Origin: an uncultured Stenotrophomonas sp.
Lineage (GTDB): Bacteria; Pseudomonadota; Gammaproteobacteria; Xanthomonadales; Xanthomonadaceae
Reading direction: 5' to 3'
Assembly: GCF_913778665.1 (NCBI RefSeq)
Contig: NZ_CAJYVQ010000012.1
Span: forward strand, 62,001 to 126,000
DNA length: 64,000 bases
The position numbers were made by a program, and so were the translations under genes. The notes under the pieces were generated by a model. It had not been told where the DNA came from. It searched no databases and saw nothing but the letters and a program-made list of their open reading frames with translations. Each line of letters opens with the position of its first letter. Position 1 is the stretch's first letter. Of this stretch, positions 18,629-26,585 are shown one piece after another.

Positions 18629-18985
18629 CTAATCGCCTGGGAGTAGCCGGCTACTCCAACGCTGGAGCAGAGGCTGAGCGCAGGGCTTCTCAGGGGTCCG
18701 GCTAATGAGGCCGATGATGAGTAGCTGTGATGACGAGTTGTCCACCAGCAGAACGGGCTCACCTCGGCAGGTGAGTACGAAGTACTTGGCTGCGAACCGT
18801 CCGGCTCCGAGCGCTACATCTTCGGTCACTAGACGTTGGGCTTCCTCCCGCATTACTGCAAACTCGGCATCTGAAACTCTGGGGAAGGTTCCTATCTCAA
18901 GCCCGCCTTTGGGCAGATCCAGGTAGACGAGCGCGGAACCAATCAGCGCTGCCAAAAACAGTAGTGCGTACGTCAGAGACTTCAT
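18629..18985 (-). CDS. Hypothetical membrane-anchored or secreted protein
   Basis: 118 residues with an N-terminal hydrophobic segment (MKSLTYALLFLAALIGSALVYLDL) that is a signal peptide or anchor. AGGA lies 7 bases before the ATG. The remainder (EFAVMREEAQRLVTEDVALGAGRFAAKYFVLTCRGEPVLLVDN) shows no motif I know. Its 3' end overlaps the palindrome at 18640-18657. Probably not part of the defence cluster. Confidence 0.6.
   Translation of the reverse strand: MKSLTYALLFLAALIGSALVYLDLPKGGLEIGTFPRVSDAEFAVMREEAQRLVTEDVALGAGRFAAKYFVLTCRGEPVLLVDNSSSQLLIIGLISRTPEKPCAQPLLQRWSSRLLPGD
18640..18657. repeat. Perfect 18-bp palindrome GGAGTAGCCGGCTACTCC
   Basis: Perfect palindrome centred on a GCCGGC site, within the 3' end of the 18629-18985 gene. 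It resembles a short GTAG-headed REP unit folded on itself. Confidence 0.7.
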
Positions 18986-19072
18986 CTGGAAGTCCTGTAG
19001 ATCAGGGCCGAGTGGAGAATGGGGTCGCGATGACAGCCCGCAGCTAAGTACTAGAGGTTCAGACCTCTGGTC

Positions 19073-19447
19073 CTACTCCCGCACCTGCAACCGCTCAGCC
19101 ACCTGCGCAGTCAACGCCACACAGGCCATCTTCAGCCCTTCCATAATCCGATCCCCCAGATATTCCTCGGGCGCACCGTTCTGCCGCGTCCGCTCCGCAG
19201 CCAGCATCAGCTCCGCCACCACGCGCAGCCCGGCCACCGCGCAGTCCGCATCCGCCAGCTGAAGACAACGCCCAGGCAATTGATGTCGTTCCGGCCAAGG
19301 CTGACCATCCGCTGCCGCACCGGTTCCGATGCGATGCAAGGTGGCGACGAAGGAGTTGGGATCGGTGGACGGTTCGCGCTCGGCGTCGCCGTCGGTGTTG
19401 TCAGGATCGTACTGCGCGTGCAGGGAACGGAAATCCGATGTGTTCAT
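19073..19447 (-). CDS. Hypothetical small acidic protein downstream of a structured leader
   Basis: 124 residues from ATG 19445-19447 (MNTSDFRSLHAQYDPDNTDG). N-terminal third is disordered and acidic; the rest is helical with Cys residues (GRCLQLADADCAVAGLRVVAELMLAAERTRQ, IMEGLKMACVALTAQVAERL). I do not recognise the family with certainty; layout and composition recall the small DUF3077/DUF6124-type proteins of pseudomonads. A longer in-frame start would cross the inverted repeat structure at 19478-19680 and is rejected. The long structured leader makes post-transcriptional control plausible. Confidence 0.65.
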   Translation of the reverse strand: MNTSDFRSLHAQYDPDNTDGDAEREPSTDPNSFVATLHRIGTGAAADGQPWPERHQLPGRCLQLADADCAVAGLRVVAELMLAAERTRQNGAPEEYLGDRIMEGLKMACVALTAQVAERLQVRE

Positions 19448-19477
19448 GGCAATGCTCCGTACAGGACAGATAGCAGC

Positions 19478-19680
19478 GCCACCGATAAAGGTGGCGGACG
19501 GTGCGGGCTCGAAAACCGGTAAATGCCAGACCGGCGGGCCCGAAGGCCCCCACGCACCGCCCGCCATGGAACGCGAACGGATTGCCAGTCGGCGTCACCC
19601 GAAGGTGACGCCGACTGACAAGCGTATACAGCTGGCATAAACACGGGTTTTCGAGTCCCGCGCCACCCTTTTCCGGTGGC
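19478..19680. repeat. Large inverted-repeat structure upstream of a small gene
   Basis: Two related units face each other. The right-hand unit, read on the minus strand from 19680, gives a GCCACC/GGTGGC hairpin, CTCGAAAACC, then ATGCCAGC, then a 14-bp perfect stem (19586-19599 / 19604-19617, loop CGAA). The left-hand unit, read on the plus strand from 19478, gives the same GCCACC/GGTGGC hairpin (19478-19495), CTCGAAAACC, ATGCCAGA and a GGCGGGCC CGAA stem. The conserved order of elements suggests a defined repeat family or RNA motif, not chance. Confidence 0.75.
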
Positions 19681-19898
19681 ACGCCAAGAGATACCCGCGC
19701 AGCTGCCAAATGCCAAGAAACTGCAGAACCGACGATCGTCAGTCCTGACGCTTTCGGCATTGTCGCACACGGTGTTAAGCCCGCAAGCGATTGCGCCGCA
19801 AGGGTCTTGAAGGGCCTGGCGCTATTGGCCCCAACCGCGGGAGCGCCCCCAACCAGGGCAATCGTGTAGGGCCACTTACGACAGGCTGGACCAGCGGT
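19681..19898. other. Spacer with no feature seen
   Basis: About 220 bases between the inverted-repeat structure and the TonB-like gene. No gene, terminator or repeat found. Confidence 0.4.
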
Positions 19899-20324
19899 TC
19901 AGATAGCAGGCGACTCGGCCGAGGGTGAGAAGGTCAGACGTACCCGAACCCGCGCATGCCGCGCGACGCCCTCAACCAAGACCGGTTCGAAGCGCCATTC
20001 GTCCACAGCGGTAAAGGCCGCACGATCAAACTCCCGCAGCCCACTCGACCGCACCACCATCACGTTGGAAACGTGGCCCAGCTCATCCAGTTGAGCAACC
20101 AACAACACCACCATCGGCGCCTGCAGCAAGGTATCAGGTGGCGTGACCGGGGCCGTTGAATGCACAACAGCAGGTGCCTGCCGCAGTTCGAAGGCGGGGT
20201 TGTCTCCGGTCTCTACAAACACCTCGGTGGAAACGCACGGATCTGCGACCATGGCCGACGCAGGTATAGCGCCCAGCAACATCAAAGCGAGATTCACTGC
20301 CAGGGCAGCGTTCAAAAGAGGCAT
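19899..20324 (-). CDS. TonB C-terminal domain (energy transducer-like) periplasmic protein
   Basis: 141 residues. Signal peptide MPLLNAALAVNLALMLLGAIPASA, then a short linker, then a TonB-like C-terminal domain: VVLLVAQLDELGHVSNVMVVRSSGLREFDRAAFTAVDEWRFEPVLVEGV, the usual ...V..SSG...D.AA..A...WRF.P pattern. It has a cleavable signal instead of the TonB anchor and no Pro-rich span, so it is a periplasmic TonB_C-domain protein and not a true TonB. It is a single gene, divergent from the YncE-like gene at 20552. Role unknown. Confidence 0.75.
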   Translation of the reverse strand: MPLLNAALAVNLALMLLGAIPASAMVADPCVSTEVFVETGDNPAFELRQAPAVVHSTAPVTPPDTLLQAPMVVLLVAQLDELGHVSNVMVVRSSGLREFDRAAFTAVDEWRFEPVLVEGVARHARVRVRLTFSPSAESPAI

Positions 20325-20551
20325 GCGTGGTTTCCATTCCGGTGCGCATCATAACGTCCGTTCCCGCGCGGTGATCTGAATGCCGAATCCGCGCGTCCAC
20401 CATACGCGCACAAGCGCACGCCATGCCCCCCACCTGCTACCATTCCCCCCGCTAACCCAGCCAGCCTTTCCGTGCGCGCACGCCGGAACGGCCGTCTTCG
20501 TACGGCCCAGCGAGCCAGGACACCCTCCCGTGCCCTTTCAAGGATGCTCGC

Positions 20552-21709
20552 ATGTTCCGTCATTCCGCTCTCCGCTCGGCCGCCCTGGCCCTTGCCGTCT
20601 CGCTCAGCCTCGGCGCGCCCGCCGCCTTCGCCGATAACGCACCCGCTGCCAGCGCCACCACCGCCGTGCAGCGCCAGGCCGTGGCCAAGGGCCTGTACGA
20701 GCTGGCCTACAGCCCGAAACAGAACGCCGTGTTCGTCGCCTCGTCCGGCGGCTTCGGCGATGACGCCGGCCCGGCCCAGGTGCTGCGTCTGAACCCGGCC
20801 ACGCTGGCCGTGGAAACCCGCATCCCGCTGGAGCGCAAGGCCTTCGGCGTGGTACTGGATGACGCCCACAACCGCCTGTACGTGGGCAACACCGTGGACC
20901 TGTCGGTGACCGTGGTCGACACCGCGCAGAACAAGGCCATCGGCACCATCCAGCTGATGGAAAAGAAGACCGGCAAGGACGGCAAGGCCGCCTACACCCA
21001 CGACCTGCGCGAGCTGGTGGTCGACAGCGCCGCCAACCGCCTGTACGTGACCGGCCACAGCAGCCAGCCGGATGTGAGCAGCGTGCTGTTCGTGATCGAT
21101 ACCACCACGCAGAAGGTGATCAACACCATCGACGGCCTGGGCAACGCCAAGGCGCCGGGTCTGGCGCTGGATGCGGCCAACAAGCGCGTCTACACCAGCA
21201 ACCTGCTGGCCGACCTGGTGGTGGTGGGCACCGATTCGAACAAGGTAGTGGCCCAGCACAAGATTGCCGCCGAGCAGCCGATGAACATCGCGCTGGACCC
21301 GGCCGGCAAGCGCCTGTTCGTGACCGACCAGGGCTCGGAATTCCTGCGCGGCTACCAGGCCAAGAGCAGCGGCCTGGTCAGCAAGCACCCGGGCCAGCGC
21401 GTGCTGGTGCTGGACCGCAGCACCGGCAAGGAACTGGCCAGCATCCCCACCGACGCCGGCCCGCTGGGCATCCTGCTGGACGCACCGCGCAAGCGCCTGT
21501 ACGTGACCAACCGCGAAGCCGGTACAGTGACCGCGTACAACAGTGACAGCTACAAGAAGGTGGCCACCTACACCGTGCCGACCCATCCGAACAGCCTGGC
21601 GCTGGATGCGAAGAACAACGTGTTGTTCGTGAGCATCAAGAACGGCGAGAAGGATGCCAAGGACGCAAACGAGAGCGTGGCGCGGATTCAGTTGCAAGTG
21701 CCCCGCTGA
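20552..21709 (+). CDS. YncE-family secreted beta-propeller protein
   Basis: 385 residues. Signal peptide ending ...GAPAAFA near residue 27. The rest is a seven-bladed propeller of YVTN-type repeats, for example NRLYVGNTVDLSVTVVDTAQN, NRLYVTGHSSQPDVSSVLFVID, KRVYTSNLLADLVVVGTDSNKVV and KRLYVTNREAGTVTAYNSDSYK. E. coli YncE is a periplasmic, iron-regulated propeller that binds single-stranded DNA; the physiological role of the family is unclear. A terminator follows at 21733-21762. The upstream region (20325-20551) has no clear operator. Confidence 0.88.
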   Translation: MFRHSALRSAALALAVSLSLGAPAAFADNAPAASATTAVQRQAVAKGLYELAYSPKQNAVFVASSGGFGDDAGPAQVLRLNPATLAVETRIPLERKAFGVVLDDAHNRLYVGNTVDLSVTVVDTAQNKAIGTIQLMEKKTGKDGKAAYTHDLRELVVDSAANRLYVTGHSSQPDVSSVLFVIDTTTQKVINTIDGLGNAKAPGLALDAANKRVYTSNLLADLVVVGTDSNKVVAQHKIAAEQPMNIALDPAGKRLFVTDQGSEFLRGYQAKSSGLVSKHPGQRVLVLDRSTGKELASIPTDAGPLGILLDAPRKRLYVTNREAGTVTAYNSDSYKKVATYTVPTHPNSLALDAKNNVLFVSIKNGEKDAKDANESVARIQLQVPR

Positions 21710-21732
21710 CGGCCGGCGCGATCTGCCAGGCA

Positions 21733-21762
21733 GCGAGCACCGATGATCCGGTGCTCGCCTTT
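21733..21762 (+). terminator. Terminator after the YncE-like gene
   Basis: Perfect 10-bp stem GCGAGCACCG / CGGTGCTCGC (21733-21742, 21749-21758), loop ATGATC, followed by CTTT. It lies between convergent genes and could serve both. Confidence 0.65.
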
Positions 21763-21776
21763 GCGCGACGGGCTTT

Positions 21777-23030
21777 CTACTTGGGCTTGATGCCCTGATC
21801 GGGTAATGCTTCATCGGAGAGTGCGCACTGTATCGTAGGTGGCTCCCGCTTGACGTCGGCACCCTTCTTGTCGCGAGGCGTGCTGAACCATCCTCGGATC
21901 TCTGTAGCGGGAATCGCCACGGACGGGGAGGGCGTTTGAGGCCTCCACTCCAGATCGGTGATCAGCACGTGGCTTCCCAGCCGAGTGAGGATCTGGACAT
22001 TCTTCAGGCACAGAAGATTCCCTGATTCACCCGTCACAGCCCCACACTTCGTTGCAACGCCTGAAAGACGCGCAAGGTCGCAGCCCAGAGGCGTCACCAG
22101 GACATCCTGTCCCTTCAGCATGCCGAGCCGGAACTTTGCAGCCGCCAAGTCGCTGATGGCGAACGCGGCGCCAGTGAAGAAGACGATATAGAGGCCCATG
22201 ACAACCAGCGCCGTAGTGCGCACCATAAGCCCGCTACTCTGTAGCGCATACGTGAAAACGTGGAGTGCCGGAAGCGCCAGCAGCAAGAAAAGATTCGCTG
22301 AGCTTTGACTGCTCTCGACACCCTTCAAGAGTACCCATCCAACAAGGAGGATGACCGGGATCACGAACCCGTACAGCGAAACGCACAGCCAGAAGTACTT
22401 CGCCCAGCGGTTGCGGCGGCGTTCTTTTCGGGCGTGGAAGGTTGCGGGGGCGCTTCTTGCAATCCCGAAGCAAAGCCCAGTACCCGAGATCAACAATGCA
22501 ATGCCCGTTGCAATGGCGGACCAGTTCTCCGGAAGCTCAACACTCCAAAGTGCCCACCACATTGCCGCAGCGACCAGGAATCCTCCGTACGCGATCAGCA
22601 ATGTCGGTTGCATGGCTTTCGCGACCAGATTCGGGGCATGTGACTTCGCGAATGGCCGATGGCAGCAGGCGCATGGAGAGCGGGCAGATCTGCGGCGCCG
22701 TGCTCTTAGGCGGTTGGAGGGAGCCCTGGGAATAAATTCCGCCGTGGACCATGCCACGAAACAAAGCGCGGGTCCCATGACCACGAATAGGAAGAAAACC
22801 ACTGCAACGAATGAGAAGAAGGCCGTTGCAGCCGCGACCAGGCCTACATCGGCTACCGTGACCTGCGGCAGGTAGCCAATTCTCCAGAAGTGAACGACTA
22901 CGCCGATGACACCTGCGGCGGCAAAGAGCCATTTGTGATCGCTGACGAACTTCAGCGAGGACTTCACCAGGGCAACGAAGTCGACATTGTCACCGATGGG
23001 GCCAGACTTGCTAGTGGAGGATCCTGACAT
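21777..23030 (-). CDS. Hypothetical multi-pass membrane protein
   Basis: 417 residues from ATG 23028-23030 with AAGGAGT 6 bases upstream; the upstream in-frame extension is rejected. Probable membrane helices near residues 35-55, 62-90 (ADVGLVAAATAFFSFVAVVFFLFVVMGPALCFVAW), 141-160, 169-187, 210-232, 243-260 and 268-290, then a soluble C-terminal domain of about 125 residues. A basic Cys-rich loop (RARRRRSARSPCACCHRPF) lies between helices and could bind a metal. I do not recognise the family. Codon use is less GC-biased than neighbours, so it may be acquired. Confidence 0.7.
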   Translation of the reverse strand: MSGSSTSKSGPIGDNVDFVALVKSSLKFVSDHKWLFAAAGVIGVVVHFWRIGYLPQVTVADVGLVAAATAFFSFVAVVFFLFVVMGPALCFVAWSTAEFIPRAPSNRLRARRRRSARSPCACCHRPFAKSHAPNLVAKAMQPTLLIAYGGFLVAAAMWWALWSVELPENWSAIATGIALLISGTGLCFGIARSAPATFHARKERRRNRWAKYFWLCVSLYGFVIPVILLVGWVLLKGVESSQSSANLFLLLALPALHVFTYALQSSGLMVRTTALVVMGLYIVFFTGAAFAISDLAAAKFRLGMLKGQDVLVTPLGCDLARLSGVATKCGAVTGESGNLLCLKNVQILTRLGSHVLITDLEWRPQTPSPSVAIPATEIRGWFSTPRDKKGADVKREPPTIQCALSDEALPDQGIKPK

Positions 23031-23359
23031 TTGCACTCCTTGCGTGGATACAGACTCTCTCGCCATTGGACGAGCATTCCTATGCAAGAGTAGCGGCCCG
23101 CGTGATGCGATCTTGAGGTGGATTTGATCGGGAGACTAGTCGTATGAATCTGCAATGGCGCGTCTGCAACTATCAGGCTGCCGTGCTGGGCGCACGTGCA
23201 GGTACGACGAACTGCTGGCTGCCGCCCTATCGAGAATCGCTCCATGTCAGGTCGTGTTCGGCGCAGCTCTGGAGAGCACGCACGACAGGCAAGTGCCGAA
23301 TGACGCGCAGTTGAGCAAGCAGCCGAGCGTGGGCTCGGCTCTACAGGATGCGGCGCCCC
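23031..23359. other. Spacer, with a decayed REP-like palindrome
   Basis: About 330 bases without a gene. Near 23325-23345 a GAGCG..GGCTCGGCTCTACAG stretch resembles the tail of a REP unit. Otherwise nothing is seen. Confidence 0.4.
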
Positions 23360-23839
23360 TCAATCCGCCGCCCGATGGTCATAGCTGATCACCCGTTCCA
23401 CCTGCCACTGCCCATCCACCCGCCGCCAGACCTGGACGAAGCGCGCCTGCCCGGTCCAGCGCTCCACGCCCTTCGCATCGCGCTCGTGAAAGCGGTGATC
23501 GCCGATCTCCAGCGCCCGCTCGTCGTGCAGCGGAAACACCTGCAACGAGCTCTCCACCAGTTCGCGGCGCAGATGCGTGTGGTTGGCGCGGTTGCCTTCG
23601 CATAGTGCCACCACGCTACGGCGGAAGTCGTCGCGGTTGCTGGCGGACTTGCCGGCCTTGTCATGGAAGAACTCCATGTCTTCGGTGGTCATCGATGCGG
23701 CCTTGTCGGCATCGCAGGCGTCGAATGCGGCGGCGAACAGCTGCGTATCCGCCTGACGGATCTGTTCGCGCAGGGTGTCTGGCGCGGTCGGGGCGGCGGC
23801 GAGGCCGGCGGCCAGCAGGGGCAGGGTGAGCAGCAGCAT
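23360..23839 (-). CDS. Secreted NTF2-like (DUF4440/SnoaL) protein
   Basis: 159 residues from ATG 23837-23839; a signal peptide (MLLLTLPLLAAGLAAAPTAP) decides the start. The mature part has the DUF4440/NTF2 pattern: ADTQLFAAAFDACDADKAASMTTEDMEFFHDKAG (about 30-64), DDFRRSVVALC, then strands ending RFVQVWRRVDGQWQVERVISYDH, which is the standard C-terminal strand. Such domains bind small ligands or act as weak enzymes; no substrate can be read. It is divergent from the alpha/beta hydrolase gene at 24059. Confidence 0.8.
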   Translation of the reverse strand: MLLLTLPLLAAGLAAAPTAPDTLREQIRQADTQLFAAAFDACDADKAASMTTEDMEFFHDKAGKSASNRDDFRRSVVALCEGNRANHTHLRRELVESSLQVFPLHDERALEIGDHRFHERDAKGVERWTGQARFVQVWRRVDGQWQVERVISYDHRAAD

Positions 23840-24058
23840 GGCGAATCTCCCGGAAGTGGTCCACGCAGGTTGGCACGGCCCGCTGCGCCCCGCTGCCATG
23901 CTGCGACGAAACCGCCGCCGGGCGCGATGAAACATGGTTTTGGCGGCACGGCCGGGCGCCCCCCTGTGCACGCCATGTCACAGCGCGCCGCGATTCCCTC
24001 ACGGGCGGCATAGGGATGGGGCTCTAGCCTGCAACTCTACCCTTCCACTGGAGCCCCC

Positions 24059-24871
24059 ATGTCCGCTTCCCGCATCCGCCTTCACGTTGAAGACACCGGC
24101 GGCGATGGCCGCCCGGTCATCCTGATCCATGGCTGGCCGTTGTCGGCCGAAGCCTGGAAGCCCCAAGTGTCGATCCTGCGCGATGCCCAGCACCGGGTGA
24201 TCAGCTACGACCGTCGCGGCTTCGGGCGTTCCGAAAAACCGGCCGACGGCTATGACTACGACACGTTGGCGGCGGACCTGGCGGCGTTGATCGAAGAGCG
24301 CGACCTGCGCGAGGTGACGCTGGTCGGCTTCTCGATGGGCGGTGGCGAAGTGGCGCGCTACGTGGCCAACCACGGTGAGGAGCGCCTGCACAGCGTGGTG
24401 TTCGCTGCCGCGGTGCCGCCGTACCTGCTGAAGAGTGACGACAACCCGGACGGCCCGCTCACCCAGGACAAGGCCGACGAGATGCGCAGTGGTTTGGAGA
24501 AGGATCGCGAGGCGTTCTTCGATGGGTTCACCCGCGACTTTTTCAGTGCCGACGGCAAGCTGATGGTGACCGAAGATCAGCGCCAGGCGGCGATCGCGCT
24601 GTGCCACCAGTCCGACCAGACGGCCGCGCTGGGCTGCATGGAGGCCTTCGCCACCACCGACTTCCGCGATGACCTGAAGAAGATCACCGTGCCCACCTTG
24701 ATCCTGCACGGTGACAGCGACGCGATCGTGCCGTTTGACGGCTCGGGCGAGCGCACGCATAAGGCCATTGCGGGCAGTGAGGTGGTGATCCTGGAAGGCG
24801 CGCCGCACGGCTGCAACACCAGCCATGCCGACCACTTCAATCTGGCGCTGCTGAACTTCCTGAAGAAGTAA
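24059..24871 (+). CDS. Alpha/beta hydrolase (non-heme chloroperoxidase/esterase type)
   Basis: 270 residues. Oxyanion-side HGWP near residue 24, nucleophile Ser92 in VGFSMGGGEV, acid in LILHGDSDAIVPF (about 223) and His in GAPHGCNTSHADHFN near 248. The full layout is that of the cofactor-free chloroperoxidase-like esterases: DRRGFGRSEKP and a lid with FTRDFFS. Substrate is unknown. The 57-residue gene at 24881 begins 9 bases after this stop, so they may be cotranscribed. Confidence 0.88.
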   Translation: MSASRIRLHVEDTGGDGRPVILIHGWPLSAEAWKPQVSILRDAQHRVISYDRRGFGRSEKPADGYDYDTLAADLAALIEERDLREVTLVGFSMGGGEVARYVANHGEERLHSVVFAAAVPPYLLKSDDNPDGPLTQDKADEMRSGLEKDREAFFDGFTRDFFSADGKLMVTEDQRQAAIALCHQSDQTAALGCMEAFATTDFRDDLKKITVPTLILHGDSDAIVPFDGSGERTHKAIAGSEVVILEGAPHGCNTSHADHFNLALLNFLKK

Positions 24872-24880
24872 GCTGTCGCC

Positions 24881-25054
24881 ATGCGCAAAACCACTACGCC
24901 ACCCTGGAAGAAGCCCAACCCCAAGGGCCAGAAGTCCCAACCGTTGTCGCCGGCGCAGAAGGACGCGGCGCGGCAGCGGGCGGAAGAGAATGGTCGCCCG
25001 TATCCGAATCTTGTCGATAACATGTGGGCTGCCAAGCTGCCGCGCGGTGATTGA
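24881..25054 (+). CDS. Small conserved basic protein, 57 residues
   Basis: ATG 24881, TGA ends 25054. Sequence runs MRKTTTPPWKKPNPKGQKSQ then PLSPAQKDAARQRAEENGRP then YPNLVDNMWAAKLPRGD. The motif K.PNP.G.S..LSPAQK..A...A...GRPYPNLVDN is familiar from short uncharacterised proteins in many gammaproteobacteria. Lys/Pro-rich N-terminus, likely unstructured and possibly RNA- or membrane-binding. Directly follows the hydrolase gene. Its function is not known to me. Confidence 0.75.
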   Translation: MRKTTTPPWKKPNPKGQKSQPLSPAQKDAARQRAEENGRPYPNLVDNMWAAKLPRGD

Positions 25055-25081
25055 TATCGGGGGCCGGGCGTGGGCTCGGGG

Positions 25082-25762
25082 CTACCTGTCTATCAGTGGC
25101 GCCCAGCCGGTGTCCCTCCAGGGGGCTACGTCCGCCTGCTGCACCGACACCGCGTGGTCCGGCAGGCCGGCCAGCTGCGCCAGCTCGGCCTGCAATGCCT
25201 CTGCATCTACCGCGGAGGGAATGGCCACCTGCAACCGATCGTCAAGGTGGCGCACCTGTACGGGAAGTCGTGCGCGCGCTTCGTAGTCGCCGCCGAAGCG
25301 GCCAATCGGATAGCGCATCACGACCGGGCGTGCCAGCAGCTCCAACGCGGGCTGCCATTGTTGCAGCACCACGGGCTGTGCTGCTGCCGGAACGCGCACT
25401 TGCGCCATCGTGACCGGGTAGCCGCGCAGGCTCTCAACCATCACCTGGAAGCGTGCACCGTCGGGCATCGCCAACACTGCAACTGCCAGCGCAGCCAGAG
25501 CGACCAGCGTGCCGGCGAAGTACCACCAGCGGGGCGCGGTAGCGGGAACGGTGGCGGTGCGCAGGCCGGGGCGGCGGCGTAGTGCGCGCGCGTACAGGCG
25601 GCGGTCCTTCTTGCGTGGACTGCTGCTGTGCGCGGGCAGATTCAGCGGCACCCGCGGCAGGCGCGCTGCACGCGCGTTGATCAGGCCTGACAGCAGCCAG
25701 GCCACCAGTCCGAATACCAGCAATGGCAGCAGTGTCCGCACTGCCAGGTACAGCGTCACCAT
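25082..25762 (-). CDS. Hypothetical membrane-anchored protein
   Basis: 226 residues from ATG 25760-25762 with GAAGGAG upstream; earlier in-frame starts are weaker. Two membrane helices: about residues 3-24 (LAVRTLLPLLVFGLVAWLLSGL) and 80-99 (WYFAGTLVALAALAVAVLAM). Between them is a basic stretch (RKKDRRLYARALRRRPGLR), so both ends face out of the cytoplasm while the loop stays in. The C-terminal 120 residues are soluble. No known family. It is divergent from the membrane protein at 25882. Confidence 0.65.
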   Translation of the reverse strand: MVTLYLAVRTLLPLLVFGLVAWLLSGLINARAARLPRVPLNLPAHSSSPRKKDRRLYARALRRRPGLRTATVPATAPRWWYFAGTLVALAALAVAVLAMPDGARFQVMVESLRGYPVTMAQVRVPAAAQPVVLQQWQPALELLARPVVMRYPIGRFGGDYEARARLPVQVRHLDDRLQVAIPSAVDAEALQAELAQLAGLPDHAVSVQQADVAPWRDTGWAPLIDR

Positions 25763-25881
25763 CCTGCGCACTCCTTCGCGTGTTCCTGTTCTTGGCGACA
25801 TGCTACCGATAGGCAGCAGGTGTTGTCGTATCTGCCAGCCGACATCTGCAGCGTGCTTGGATAGCATGGCGCGTTATTGTC

Positions 25882-26544
25882 ATGGATGAACCAATGCGCT
25901 CTGCCGTTTCCCGCCTCGGCCGCTTGTTCGGACCGGGGGTGATGGTGTTCCTGTTACAGCTGGTGGCGCTGCTCTTCCTTGGCCTGGAGGCCGGCTACTT
26001 CCACGTGCGCGTGGATCTGCTGCTGGAGCCGGTGGCGGAGGGCTGCGGCGGCCCCGATCCGGTGGCGCGCCTGCGGGTGGCTGAGCAGCTGATGGCGCGC
26101 GCGGGCGCCATCGATGACTGGCAACCCCTGCGCTGGATTCCGCTGGCCGGCACGCTGCTGGCACTACTGGGCGCAATGGGCGCCTGGGCGCTGCGCGCCA
26201 CGCAGTGGCAGGGCCGCCTGCGCGTGGTGTGCGGGGGCTTGGTGGCGCTGCATGCAGGCGTGCTGGTGTTGGCAGGGTGGACGCTGCATCTGTACGAGGA
26301 TGCGTGGAGCAGCGTGGCACGGCTGTCCCCGGCGGCCTGCCTGGTGGACCTCACCGAGCAGGGCCGGATGCCGCTGGCGCAGGCCCAGCACGTGGTGTTC
26401 CATGTGCTCACCCGAGAGTACGCGCCTCTGCAGCGCAACCCGGATGATCTGGCGATGGTGGCGGTGTCGCTGCTGGTGGCCGCGATGGTGGCCAGCGTCG
26501 TGCTGTCGCGTGCTGCGGGGACGGTCATGCGGACGCCTGCCTGA
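25882..26544 (+). CDS. Hypothetical four-helix membrane protein
   Basis: 220 residues from ATG 25882; an ATG at 25894 is an alternative. Helices near 17-40 (PGVMVFLLQLVALLFLGLEAGYF), 87-105, 113-133 (VVCGGLVALHAGVLVLAGWTLHL) and 190-210. Between the first two is a soluble loop with two Cys. No recognised family. Followed by the deacetylase gene at 26586 after about 40 bases, so cotranscription is possible. Confidence 0.65.
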   Translation: MDEPMRSAVSRLGRLFGPGVMVFLLQLVALLFLGLEAGYFHVRVDLLLEPVAEGCGGPDPVARLRVAEQLMARAGAIDDWQPLRWIPLAGTLLALLGAMGAWALRATQWQGRLRVVCGGLVALHAGVLVLAGWTLHLYEDAWSSVARLSPAACLVDLTEQGRMPLAQAQHVVFHVLTREYAPLQRNPDDLAMVAVSLLVAAMVASVVLSRAAGTVMRTPA

Positions 26545-26585
26545 TCGCGCTACAGTCCACGTAGTGTCCTGACAAGGAAGTGCCG

